Source: Teredinibacter sp. KSP-S5-2
Lineage (GTDB): Bacteria; Pseudomonadota; Gammaproteobacteria; Pseudomonadales; Cellvibrionaceae
Assembly (NCBI RefSeq): GCF_032773895.1
Contig: NZ_CP120416.1
Coordinates: forward strand, 3,377,001 to 3,441,000
Length of the DNA: 64,000 bases
Reading direction: 5' to 3'
Part shown: positions 1 to 9,442 of the stretch, one piece after another
Numbering within the stretch: position 1 is the stretch's first letter
How the letters are laid out: every line of letters begins with the position of its first letter
Notes under the pieces: model-generated
What the model saw: the letters and a program-made list of their open reading frames with translations, nothing else
Told to the model about the DNA's origin: nothing
Databases searched by the model: none
Program-made: the position numbers and the translations under genes

Positions 1-90
1 CAACTTGATGACAAGAAATGCAAATACGAGCGCACCGCGATACCCTATAAAAACGGCAAATGGAGGGCCGCGGATTATAATGCGAAATGA
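1..90 (+). CDS. Possible 3' end of a gene cut by the window edge
   Basis: Frame 1 is open from the first base to a TGA at 88-90 and gives 29 residues ending in RAADYNAK. The residues look protein-like (rich in lysine, aromatic and charged residues), but the stretch is too short to assign. A stem-loop lies just downstream (112-142), which would fit the end of a transcript. Against this, the same bases carry a minus-strand promoter-like TATAAT with a GC-rich discriminator at 74-79. I cannot decide between the two from this window. Confidence 0.28.
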   Translation, partial: QLDDKKCKYERTAIPYKNGKWRAADYNAK

Positions 91-102
91 GGTTCAGAGC
101 GA
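74..102 (-). promoter_or_regulatory. Possible minus-strand promoter near the left edge
   Basis: Read on the minus strand there is a perfect TATAAT (74-79) followed by a GC-rich discriminator (CCGCGG). No good -35 box is seen at the right distance. The 12-mer CGCGGATTATAA recurs at 45771-45782, where it forms the -10 box and discriminator of the probable rimP promoter; that analogy is the main support. It would drive something to the left of the window. Confidence 0.25.
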
Positions 103-111
103 AGTAAACCC

Positions 112-142
112 GCCGCCTTGCTCAGATAACGGGCAAAGCGGC
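112..142. other. Stem-loop, possible weak terminator
   Basis: GCCGCCTTGC (112-121) pairs with GCAAAGCGGC (133-142) with one mismatch and an 11-nt loop. There is no T-run on either side, so it is not a classical intrinsic terminator. It separates the left-edge reading frame from the next gene. Confidence 0.3.
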
Positions 143-156
143 CAAAAGCGACACAA

Positions 157-444
157 CTAATGCCGTATCACAATGTCTGGCTTCGTATTAATGGAACCAT
201 CCAGTTCCAAAACACCGAAATTGGTGTGATCAGAATTGGATACAACCGCAATGGGCTCTTGGAAAAGTGGACGACGAATAAATGCGAGCTCCCAACCAAA
301 AGACTCCATTTGCCGCAGTGACATCAACTGGTCTTCGTTCAGGTACCTATCCACATTATGGGGAATTGGCGCCTCGCCTCGCCGGCGGTTGCGCTTCATC
401 GTTCCTGATTCAACGCCTGTATGAGAAGTGACTGAATATGACAT
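157..444 (-). CDS. Small conserved hypothetical protein (95 aa)
   Basis: The product is a soluble basic protein with no signal peptide or membrane segment. A basic stretch (KRNRRR) is followed by an ordered-looking core with PIPHNVDRYLNEDQL, FGWELAFIRRPLFQEP and a C-terminal GVLELDGSINTKPDI. I recall similar short proteins in Pseudomonas and relatives, but I know of no function. The ATG at 444 is chosen over an in-frame GTG at 471 because it is preceded by GAAGGA at good spacing. It lies beyond the 3' end of orn on the same strand, about 260 bases away, so it probably has its own promoter. Confidence 0.7.
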   Translation of the reverse strand: MSYSVTSHTGVESGTMKRNRRRGEAPIPHNVDRYLNEDQLMSLRQMESFGWELAFIRRPLFQEPIAVVSNSDHTNFGVLELDGSINTKPDIVIRH

Positions 445-707
445 AGTCTCATTCCTTCGAGTGGTAAACACATATACTGAGCTTTGCGCCAGTTCACATT
501 TTTGTCAATAAATACGTTAATGACCTTTCGTTATATAAATGATTTTTACGACAAAACAAAAAAACATAACCTTACAGCCATGCGGGCTACGTGGCAGCGT
601 TACTACACATACCCTGCTGTAAGCAGCTCCAAAAAATGCTTGAACAAAGTTCAGATAAAGCCCTCCTTTGGCAAGAGGGTTTTGCCAATTGCTATCAAAA
701 ACAACGT

Positions 708-1253
708 TTAAGTGACAATAAAGTGCTCTCGATAATATTGAAGTTCCGCTATGGAGTCTCGGATATCATCCAAAGCAAGGTGGGTTGAGCTTTTCTTAAA
801 GCCCTTGAGTAAATCCGGCTTCCAGCGTGCAGCCAGCTCTTTTAGTGTGCTGACATCCAGGTTCCGGTAATGAAAATAGTTTTCCAGATCCGGCATATGC
901 CTAGCCAAAAAGCGACGATCCTGACAGATGGAATTACCACAGATCGGAGATTTTCCTTGAGGAACCCATTGTTTTAAGAACGCAATGGTATCTGCCTCAG
1001 CCTGTTGAGCTGAGATCTGACTCTCTTTAACCCTTTGAGTTAGACCAGACTTCCCATGCTGATTGGTATTCCACTCATCCATCTGCTGTAAAATACTGTC
1101 AGGCTGATGTACCGCGTACACTGGCCCTTCGGCAAGAGTGTTCAAGTTTGCATCGGTCACAATAGTCGCGATTTCAATAATCACATCTTCTTCCGGGTTT
1201 AAGCCGGTCATTTCCAAATCAATCCAAATCAGATTGCTTTCACTGCTTTGCAT
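708..1253 (-). CDS. orn: Oligoribonuclease
   Basis: DEDDh-family 3'-5' exonuclease that degrades 2- to 5-nt RNA fragments (nanoRNA, including pGpG from c-di-GMP breakdown) to mononucleotides in the cytoplasm. With the ATG at 1253 the protein is 181 aa, the same length as E. coli Orn. The catalytic set is visible: D12 and E14 in the WIDLEMTGL motif, D112 in CQDRRF, H158 and D163 in THLALDD. An in-frame GTG five codons upstream is possible but has no Shine-Dalgarno. The gene is divergent from rsgA, as in many gammaproteobacteria. Its pGpG-clearing role may be relevant to the nearby HD-GYP-like gene, but that link is inference. Confidence 0.96.
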   Translation of the reverse strand: MQSSESNLIWIDLEMTGLNPEEDVIIEIATIVTDANLNTLAEGPVYAVHQPDSILQQMDEWNTNQHGKSGLTQRVKESQISAQQAEADTIAFLKQWVPQGKSPICGNSICQDRRFLARHMPDLENYFHYRNLDVSTLKELAARWKPDLLKGFKKSSTHLALDDIRDSIAELQYYREHFIVT

Positions 1254-1405
1254 AACTTTTTCCGTCACATTGCACTACAATAGGCGTTCAATTGAATCTG
1301 TTAACACAAATTTAACATGTTCTAGAATTCTATCAGCAATATCGGGTGAGTACTTAGCAAACATGAAACTATGGATCGAAATCAAAGAAGACAGCCGCCT
1401 TACCC

Positions 1406-2434
1406 ATGACTAAAAGAAAGCTAACGAAACAACAATCCCGTCGAATTCGAGAGCAACAGCAAGCCCGACTCAACCGCGCGAAAGAACAAACCGAATTAAC
1501 GCCCGATGACCAGCTCGGTCCGGAGCTGATTGGACAGGCAGTTGCTCACCATGGAAAAAAAGTGTTGGTTTCACCGCATAATGGCAATTCACAACAAATC
1601 ATCCATTGTTTTGTCAGAGCGAATGTAAAAAGCATTGTTACAGGAGATCAGGTTGTCTATCGCGAACACGAAGGCAATGGGGTAATTGTTTCTGTCGAGC
1701 CGCGAAAAACCGAACTGGTTCGCCCGGACAGTTACGGTAAATTGAAATTAGTGGCCGCTAATGTCGATTTCATGCTGATAACCATCGCCCCGATTCCAGA
1801 ACCCTACCCGAATCTAATCGATAGATATCTGGTCGCGGGAGAAAACACCGGTATCGAGCCAATTATTCTAATTAATAAAAAAGACCTTATTGCTGGAGAA
1901 CAGGCGGAAAAAATAGAACAGATCACTCAGCTCTACCAAGAGCTGGAATACAAAGTATTTTTTGTTTCCGCAAAAGCAGGCGATGGTTTTAAACCGCTAA
2001 GTCAGTATTTATCCCAGGGGACCAGCATTTTTGTTGGTCAATCTGGCGTTGGAAAGTCTTCAATAATCAAAAAACTGCTGCCAGATGAAGAAATCAAAAT
2101 TGGTGACCTATCCGATCAGGTCAATAAGGGCAGACACACCACAACGCACTCACAACTTTACCAGTTTGCTCAGGGTGGTAGCTGTATAGATTCTCCAGGG
2201 ATAAGAGAGTTCGGTCTTTGGCACTTTACCTCTAACCAGGTTTTGGCCGGCTTTAGAGAACTGAAAAGTCTCGAAGGCGAATGCAAATTCCGTGATTGTT
2301 CGCACGAACAAGAACCCGGTTGCGCAATTAATCGTGCCTTAGAGGAAAAAATAGTTTCACAAGAACGTTTTGCGAGTTATAAACGTATTCTGAATAGCTT
2401 GGATGAAGTCACAATCCAACGCCCACGTCACTAA
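1406..2434 (+). CDS. rsgA: Ribosome small subunit-dependent GTPase RsgA
   Basis: Circularly permuted GTPase that assists late 30S subunit maturation and releases RbfA. The 342-aa protein has a basic N-terminal tail (many K/R in residues 1-25), an OB fold to about residue 110, then the permuted G motifs: NKKD (157-160) precedes the P-loop GQSGVGKS (211-218) and DSPG (262-265). The C-terminal zinc site is C293, C298, H300 and C306. It is the first gene of a forward group; the next start lies 19 bases after its stop. RbfA, its functional partner, is encoded later in this window. Confidence 0.96.
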   Translation: MTKRKLTKQQSRRIREQQQARLNRAKEQTELTPDDQLGPELIGQAVAHHGKKVLVSPHNGNSQQIIHCFVRANVKSIVTGDQVVYREHEGNGVIVSVEPRKTELVRPDSYGKLKLVAANVDFMLITIAPIPEPYPNLIDRYLVAGENTGIEPIILINKKDLIAGEQAEKIEQITQLYQELEYKVFFVSAKAGDGFKPLSQYLSQGTSIFVGQSGVGKSSIIKKLLPDEEIKIGDLSDQVNKGRHTTTHSQLYQFAQGGSCIDSPGIREFGLWHFTSNQVLAGFRELKSLEGECKFRDCSHEQEPGCAINRALEEKIVSQERFASYKRILNSLDEVTIQRPRH

Positions 2435-2453
2435 TACACAGAAGACAATAAGT

Positions 2454-3296
2454 ATGACAAATGCGCTTCCTCTGCTTATCGAGCCCAGAGCATTTCATGA
2501 CCAACTCATGAATAAATCCCTCGCAGGGGTAGATCTACGTATTGTAGATCTAAGCTCAGAGCAGTCTTATCAGGCAGGGCACATTCCCGGGGCAATCCAT
2601 CTTCCGCCACAGGCAATAATCTCTGGTCAACCCCCTGTACCAGGAAAACTACCCGGCAAAGAACAGCTGGAAAAGGTAATGGGCTTTCTTGGTCTAAAAG
2701 ACAATACCCACTTCATTGTTTACGACGATGAAGGCGGTGGTTGGGCAGGCCGTTTTATTTGGACACTGGACGCCATAGGCCATAGACACTATTCCTACAT
2801 TAACGGTGGCATTCTGGCTTGGCGAGCAGAAGGGTTAGCGCTTGAAGCGACAGCAAACAGAGCCGAGCCCACCTCCCCTCACATTGCAATCAATACACAA
2901 GTTATCGCAGAAATTCCTGACATACTGGCTAACCTAGGCCAAGATAATTTTGCCATATGGGACGCAAGAAGCCCGGAAGAATACCGGGGAGAAAAAGTGT
3001 TTGCTCAACGGGGCGGTCATATTCCTGGTGCCGTAAACTGCGAATGGACGAGTCTTATGGACCCGGAAAATGGCTACAGAATCCGGGACGACGCTGAAGC
3101 TCGCCTTGCCATGCTCGGCATTCGCAAAGGTCAAGACATCATCACCCACTGCCAAACCCATCATCGATCCGGATTTACTTATTTAGTCGGTCGACTTTTG
3201 GATTTTAATATCCGAGGCTATCACGGCTCCTGGGCCGAGTGGGGAAATCATCCGGACACGCCTATTGAATCATCCTTGGTTCAGCAAGATCAATAA
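2454..3296 (+). CDS. rhdA: Two-domain thiosulfate sulfurtransferase (rhodanese, RhdA type)
   Basis: Transfers sulfane sulfur from thiosulfate or similar donors to thiol or cyanide acceptors via a cysteine persulfide. The 280-aa protein has two rhodanese modules. The N-terminal one is inactive (DDEGGG at 91-96 replaces the active loop); the C-terminal one carries the loop CQTHHRS with C233. That loop is the one I know from Azotobacter/Pseudomonas RhdA, and the rsgA-rhdA-psd neighbourhood also matches Pseudomonas. The ATG at 2454 is preferred because the in-frame ATG at 2403 would overlap rsgA and add unrelated residues. Cytoplasmic; no signal peptide. Confidence 0.9.
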   Translation: MTNALPLLIEPRAFHDQLMNKSLAGVDLRIVDLSSEQSYQAGHIPGAIHLPPQAIISGQPPVPGKLPGKEQLEKVMGFLGLKDNTHFIVYDDEGGGWAGRFIWTLDAIGHRHYSYINGGILAWRAEGLALEATANRAEPTSPHIAINTQVIAEIPDILANLGQDNFAIWDARSPEEYRGEKVFAQRGGHIPGAVNCEWTSLMDPENGYRIRDDAEARLAMLGIRKGQDIITHCQTHHRSGFTYLVGRLLDFNIRGYHGSWAEWGNHPDTPIESSLVQQDQ

Positions 3297-3319
3297 TTCG
3301 AAAACCAGTTTGTAAACAC

Positions 3320-4219
3320 ATGAGCAAATCAGAAACAATCCGTCATTCCCTGAAAAAAACAGCATTTATCGTATTGCAATATATAACCCCGCAGCACGCA
3401 CTATCGCGACTTGTGGGTTTTTTTGCGAGATCCCAAATAAAGTGGCTAAAGAATTTATTAATTACCAACTTCATCAAAAAATTCGATGTTGATATGTCAG
3501 AATCTTTGGTTGAAGATGGAAAACAATTTATACACTTTAACGACTTTTTTTGCCGCCAACTTAAACCAACAGCCAGACCAATTGCACCGGAAAATAACGG
3601 TATTATCAGCCCAGCGGACGGAGCAATAAGCCAGGTAGGAAAAATCGAGGAAGGAAGAATCTTTCAAGCCAAAGGGAGAGACTTCACCACCGCGGAGTTG
3701 CTTGGCGGAGATAAACACTTGGCCGAAAAATTCACTAACGGCCAATTCACCACCATATACCTTTCCCCCAAAGATTATCACCGGGTACACATGCCTATCG
3801 ATGGTGAACTCGTATCCATGCACCACATCCCTGGCGCTCTCTTCTCAGTAAACCCAACCACAACGGAAAGCGTTCCAAGACTGTTCGCACGCAACGAGCG
3901 GGTAGTCACTATTTTTAAGACCGAATTTGGACCAGTTGCGATTATTCTCGTTGGTGCAATGATTGTGGCTTCTATTGATACAGTTTGGGGAGGACAAATT
4001 GCTCCTGCAGGCAGAAAAGTTCAAGTCACAAACTATAATTACCAGTCACCAATACGCTTGAAAAAAGGCCAGGAGATGGGCCGTTTTAAACTCGGCTCCA
4101 CCGTGATTATGTTATTCCCGGAAAACAGCATGGAATGGGAAGCCGCCTTAAGTGCTGACGACTCTGTACGAATGGGCCAGCTCATAGGCAAGCATAATTC
4201 CTCCCCGATCCAAGAGTAA
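3320..4219 (+). CDS. psd: Phosphatidylserine decarboxylase proenzyme
   Basis: Inner-membrane-associated enzyme that converts phosphatidylserine to phosphatidylethanolamine. The 299-aa proenzyme carries the self-cleavage motif LGST at 258-261; cleavage between G259 and S260 would make the beta chain and an alpha chain that starts with a pyruvoyl group. The SPADG motif (98-102, catalytic aspartate) and YHRVH (153-157) fit the charge relay of the family. The length is typical for short bacterial PSDs. It follows rhdA by 23 bases on the same strand. Confidence 0.95.
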   Translation: MSKSETIRHSLKKTAFIVLQYITPQHALSRLVGFFARSQIKWLKNLLITNFIKKFDVDMSESLVEDGKQFIHFNDFFCRQLKPTARPIAPENNGIISPADGAISQVGKIEEGRIFQAKGRDFTTAELLGGDKHLAEKFTNGQFTTIYLSPKDYHRVHMPIDGELVSMHHIPGALFSVNPTTTESVPRLFARNERVVTIFKTEFGPVAIILVGAMIVASIDTVWGGQIAPAGRKVQVTNYNYQSPIRLKKGQEMGRFKLGSTVIMLFPENSMEWEAALSADDSVRMGQLIGKHNSSPIQE

Positions 4220-4281
4220 GAAACGGATTGAAAGCGCTTTTGGCATAGTTCACATTAGTGGTAAATTCGTGAGACATAAGC

Positions 4282-5124
4282 ATGAACAACCACACTAACC
4301 TAAAGCGCATTTCGCAAGCCATTGATTTTCTGGTTCAACACGAAGATAAACAGCCGAAACTCGAAGATATATCCAGGCATGTAGGGCTTAGCTCGTCCCA
4401 CTTTCACAAAACCTTTTCCAGATATGTTGGTATTAGCCCCAAGTCATTTCTGCAAAGTTTGACTCTGGAATCAGCCAAACAGCTTCTTTCTCAAAGCTCA
4501 ACGTTAAACACCAGTATTGAAACAGGTCTTTCAAGTGGTTCTCGGCTGCATGACCACTTTGTCACCTTAGAAGCAATCACACCGGGAGAATTTAAATCCC
4601 AAGGACAAGGAATGCGGTTTGAGTGGGGGGTAGTGGAAAGCCTGTTCGGAACAGTGTTTCTGTGCTGGACTAATAAGGGCATTCACCAATTATTTTTTGT
4701 TGACTCGACAGCGGAGACGGAATTAAACAGTTTAAGAAAAATGTGGCCTAAAGCAGAGCTTACGCAAAACCTTAGCCAGGCCACGCAATTAGCTGAAAAT
4801 GTGTTTTCCTCTTTACAGAAGAAGCCATTACAGACACCTCTCTCCCTCTGGGTTAAAGGCACTAACTTCCAGATAAATGTATGGCGGGCACTATTAAAGA
4901 TTCCCCCAGGTTCTGCAGTGACCTACGGACAAATCGCCAACACGATTGGTAATCCTGCAGCCCAACGAGCAGTGGGCAGCGCCGTTGGGCAAAACCCAAT
5001 CTCATTTATTATTCCCTGCCATAGGGTCATATTAAAAAGCGGTATCATAGGCAACTACCGCTGGGGGAAAGCCAGAAAACGAATGATGTTAATGATGGAA
5101 GAAAAAGAGAAAGCTAGCGGTTAA
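4282..5124 (+). CDS. AraC-type HTH fused to O6-alkylguanine-DNA alkyltransferase (Ada-like without the N-terminal domain)
   Basis: Residues about 6-108 form an AraC/XylS DNA-binding domain (DISRHVGLSSSHFHKTFSRY, then a second helix-turn-helix ending in ITPGEF). Residues about 115-275 form an MGMT domain with the active motif PCHRV (acceptor Cys246), the arginine finger region around R229 and the recognition-helix stretch AVTYGQIA. The Ada N-terminal zinc/methylphosphotriester domain is absent, so the usual methylation switch (Cys38 of E. coli Ada) is missing. It probably repairs O6-methylguanine and may regulate genes in another way. The 3' end overlaps the convergent HD-GYP-like gene by 11 bases. 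Confidence 0.9.
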   Translation: MNNHTNLKRISQAIDFLVQHEDKQPKLEDISRHVGLSSSHFHKTFSRYVGISPKSFLQSLTLESAKQLLSQSSTLNTSIETGLSSGSRLHDHFVTLEAITPGEFKSQGQGMRFEWGVVESLFGTVFLCWTNKGIHQLFFVDSTAETELNSLRKMWPKAELTQNLSQATQLAENVFSSLQKKPLQTPLSLWVKGTNFQINVWRALLKIPPGSAVTYGQIANTIGNPAAQRAVGSAVGQNPISFIIPCHRVILKSGIIGNYRWGKARKRMMLMMEEKEKASG

Positions 5125-6490
5125 ACAACTTGGCCTTGCTGCGCTTTAATAACGAGATAAGTCCCTTACCCATTTTTTTATCTATGTAGTCATCCCGAAC
5201 TCTGGCAATATCAATCCCATACGCGCCAGGCTCCAAATCCTGTGCGATATCAATTCGTGTAATTTCAGATGGGTGATATTTCCCGGAATCGACCATATGT
5301 TGTTTATGCCTGTCGTCCTCTGCCAAATCCAATAACACAGGCTCATACAAGTGCTCTTTTACAGAATCCAGAACCAGCATCACTTTCGGCTTCAACCGTC
5401 GATCAAAGTTTTGCTCAACAACAACACCAACCTCTCCTGTAGATAACTCAACCAGGGTCCCTGTTGGATACAAGCCAATACCACGAATAAATTCGACAAC
5501 CAGTTCTTCCTGAAACTCAACTTCACGAAGTTCGTAGAGCTTAGCAACGGCTTTCGACGGAGATAGAGGTTGGGATTCACCGCGGGGATTTGTTGTCTCA
5601 TCATAGAAAGTCACGATCCCTGCAATCTTGCCAAGCAACGGAATTTTATCGCCAACCAAATGCTGGGGAAATCCACTACCGTTTACCCGCTCACAGTGTG
5701 TCTTCACTACAGAGGTTACTCTCGGTTTAACATCCGGCATCTTACGAAGGATTTCTACACCGTAATCAATAAACTTTTCGTAAGCCTGTTGCTCCGTATC
5801 CGTGCGTTTTTTCTTAGTCAATAAATGCTGCGGCAATTTGGTTTTACCAATGTCCTTCAGCAGTACACCCATTGCCAAAACATCGAGATCGACTTTTGGT
5901 AAACCAATATGACGGCCAAATAAAATAGCCCAAACGGCTGAACGAACCGCATGACTATAGGTATATTCGTCTTTTTCTCTTACACGAGAAAGCCAGGTAA
6001 ACGCATCTGGGCTTCGAAGAACACTGTCCACCATATGACTGGCAACACGCTTGGTTTCACTCAGGGGAACATCGTGGTGATCCCTGTCCACCTGGGCCAT
6101 GACATCACCAATTGCGTCGTAGACTTGCTGGTGAAGCTCACGTGCCTTGCCAATTTCTTTTTCGATTGGAGTAACTTCGGAATAGACATCACGGCGAATC
6201 TTAAGTGGAGCGACATCGACAACACGCGTACTTCTCGGTGCTCTATTGCGTTTAGTCAAACCGGCTTTATCAGAAAGCTTATGCAGTTTGGTTTTAACCG
6301 GTGAGGCACCTTTGGCAACGTCAATGTAGACAAAATTACAGTGAACCTTCAGTTCTTTAATTTCATCCAAATCACGAATATAGAAACCCTGCAAAGGGAA
6401 TGGAGTTTGCGTCCACGGCCGATCCAGACCGGAGACAAACATGCCCACAGTCAACTCGTTTACCGCAACTTTTACCTGTTTAACACCCAA
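5114..6490 (-). CDS. DUF3391 / HD-GYP-like protein with degenerate metal site
   Basis: The N-terminal region (about 1-140) resembles DUF3391, found in front of many HD-GYP c-di-GMP phosphodiesterases. The HD-GYP region (about 150-340) keeps H180 and D213, but the canonical HD pair reads K212-D213, the HHE motif reads H265-C266-E267, and the position of the HP histidine is occupied by FID. The aspartate before the YDA-like motif is threonine, and GYP is GFP (273-275). Most ligands for the catalytic metals are therefore absent, so phosphodiesterase activity is unlikely and a binding or regulatory role is more plausible. That is inference. The C-terminal 110 residues show no motif I recognise. 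458 aa, no membrane segment. Confidence 0.85.
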   Translation of the reverse strand: MGVKQVKVAVNELTVGMFVSGLDRPWTQTPFPLQGFYIRDLDEIKELKVHCNFVYIDVAKGASPVKTKLHKLSDKAGLTKRNRAPRSTRVVDVAPLKIRRDVYSEVTPIEKEIGKARELHQQVYDAIGDVMAQVDRDHHDVPLSETKRVASHMVDSVLRSPDAFTWLSRVREKDEYTYSHAVRSAVWAILFGRHIGLPKVDLDVLAMGVLLKDIGKTKLPQHLLTKKKRTDTEQQAYEKFIDYGVEILRKMPDVKPRVTSVVKTHCERVNGSGFPQHLVGDKIPLLGKIAGIVTFYDETTNPRGESQPLSPSKAVAKLYELREVEFQEELVVEFIRGIGLYPTGTLVELSTGEVGVVVEQNFDRRLKPKVMLVLDSVKEHLYEPVLLDLAEDDRHKQHMVDSGKYHPSEITRIDIAQDLEPGAYGIDIARVRDDYIDKKMGKGLISLLKRSKAKLFNR

Positions 6491-6678
6491 GTACCAACTC
6501 CAAAATCAGATTGCCATCGGGTTTTCTGATAACCTTCTTGGCGTAGAACCACACTTTCAGTTAGGAATGATTATAAACTAAGCACCCATCAGAAAGTAAA
6601 GCCTTATGACAAGTGGCTTTTAAAAACTCTTAACTGGGTTTGCTGACCACTTTTTAACCTATAACTTTTAGATATATA

Positions 6679-7746
6679 TTAGCTGTTATGGTATTGAGCA
6701 GAAAGCTCGTGCACCGCCTCGATAAACGCACCTGCATTTGCCGGATCGACTTCTGGTGTAATACCGTGACCAAGATTAAAAACATGCCCATTACCGTGAC
6801 CAAAACGCGACAAGATCTGCGACACTTCCTCACGAATCCTCTTCGGAGAAGCATAAAGCACGGAAGGATCCATATTACCTTGCAGCGCTACTTTGTCGCC
6901 CACGCGTTGCCGAGCCAAGCCGATATCGGTACTCCAATCTAACCCTAAAGCATCCGCACCGGTATTGGCCATTAACTCCAACCACTGGCCACCGCCCTTG
7001 GTAAACAGAATAACGGGAACCCGCCGACCTTCATTTTCTTTTATCAGGCCATCGACGATTTTCTTCATAGGCTTCAGAGAAAATTCCTGATACGCCGCAT
7101 GAGATAGCGCCCCTCCCCAAGTATCAAAAATCTGAACAGCTTGGGCTCCAGCCAATATCTGGGCATTTAGGTAAGCGATAACTGAGTCAGCCAGCTTATC
7201 CAATAGCTGTTCGGCTAACTCAGGCTGGTCAAATAACAACGCTTTAGCCCGGCGAAAATCTTTACTGGAGCCACCTTCAATCATGTAGGTTGCCAAGGTC
7301 CACGGACTTCCAGAGAAACCGATTAACGGCACACGCCCTTTTAGTTCACGGCGAATAGTCGTAACCGCATCCACCACATAACTTAGGTCTTGCTCAACAT
7401 TTACAACGTCTAACGCTTCGATGTCTGCTGCAGTACGTACGGGCTTTCTAAACTTTGGCCCCTCGCCTGTTTCAAAATACAGTCCGAGACCCATTGCATC
7501 TGGAATCGTTAAGATGTCTGAAAACAAAATTGCAGCATCAAGCGGGTAACGTTCTAAAGGCTGAAGAGTTACCTCGCAAGCAGCTTCAGGATTAGTACAC
7601 AAATCCATAAAGCTGCCAGCTTTTTCTCTACTCGCTCGATATTCAGGTAGATAGCGCCCTGCTTGACGCATCATCCAAACGGGGGTCACATCAACAGGCT
7701 GACGAAGTAACGCACGTAAAAAGCGATCGTTTTTTAATTCAATCAT
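6679..7746 (-). CDS. hemE: Uroporphyrinogen decarboxylase
   Basis: Cytoplasmic enzyme that removes four carboxyl groups from uroporphyrinogen III to give coproporphyrinogen III in heme synthesis; it needs no cofactor. The 355-aa length is typical. The family signature [16 protein letters not shown] lies near the N terminus, the second signature [17 protein letters not shown] in the middle, and [12 protein letters not shown] near the C terminus. It lies downstream of gltBD as in Pseudomonas, but a strong terminator (7857-7888) separates them, so it probably has its own promoter in the 226-base gap. Confidence 0.97.
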   Translation of the reverse strand: MIELKNDRFLRALLRQPVDVTPVWMMRQAGRYLPEYRASREKAGSFMDLCTNPEAACEVTLQPLERYPLDAAILFSDILTIPDAMGLGLYFETGEGPKFRKPVRTAADIEALDVVNVEQDLSYVVDAVTTIRRELKGRVPLIGFSGSPWTLATYMIEGGSSKDFRRAKALLFDQPELAEQLLDKLADSVIAYLNAQILAGAQAVQIFDTWGGALSHAAYQEFSLKPMKKIVDGLIKENEGRRVPVILFTKGGGQWLELMANTGADALGLDWSTDIGLARQRVGDKVALQGNMDPSVLYASPKRIREEVSQILSRFGHGNGHVFNLGHGITPEVDPANAGAFIEAVHELSAQYHNS

Positions 7747-7856
7747 AAGCTGGTCCGATTTAAGCGTTTATATTTGAAGAAAACCTGTCGATCGAGTAAG
7801 AAAATACTCACCACAACTGCTGTATAACCATTCTCAAAGAAAATGGTTTATGCCAT

Positions 7857-7888
7857 AAAAAAATGCCTGATTAGTAAATCAGGCATTT
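7857..7888 (-). terminator. Intrinsic terminator after gltBD
   Basis: A 12-bp perfect stem (AAATGCCTGATT at 7861-7872 with its complement at 7877-7888) and a 4-nt loop are followed on the minus strand by a seven-T run. It lies about 85 bases beyond the gltD stop and ends the glutamate synthase transcript before hemE. Confidence 0.88.
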
Positions 7889-7972
7889 AAACAAACTGGA
7901 TTTCACCAATTTCTAGAGCTTGTACAAAACTCTCCTGGAAGGACAAATCAGCGACAATCAAGGCTCCGGAAA

Positions 7973-9403
<1,431 letters not shown>

Positions 9404-9422
9404 CTACAACTATGTATTGCTA

Positions 9423-9442
9423 GAGTAAGCTCTCGCTTACTC
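9423..9442 (-). other. Short hairpin over the gltB stop codon
   Basis: On the minus strand GAGTAAGC and GCTTACTC form an 8-bp stem closed by a GAGA loop, which belongs to the GNRA tetraloop class. It overlaps the TAA of gltB (9437-9439). There is no T-run, so it is not a terminator. It might protect the upstream message or set the GltB:GltD ratio; that is inference. Confidence 0.45.

Noticed and set aside
1-68. Possible tRNA start driven by the minus-strand TATAAT
   Set aside because: The bases downstream of that promoter-like site do not show a tRNA acceptor or D-arm within the window.
484-788. Forward reading frames in the gap beyond orn
   Set aside because: A/T-rich, no Shine-Dalgarno, partly antisense to orn and without recognisable motifs.
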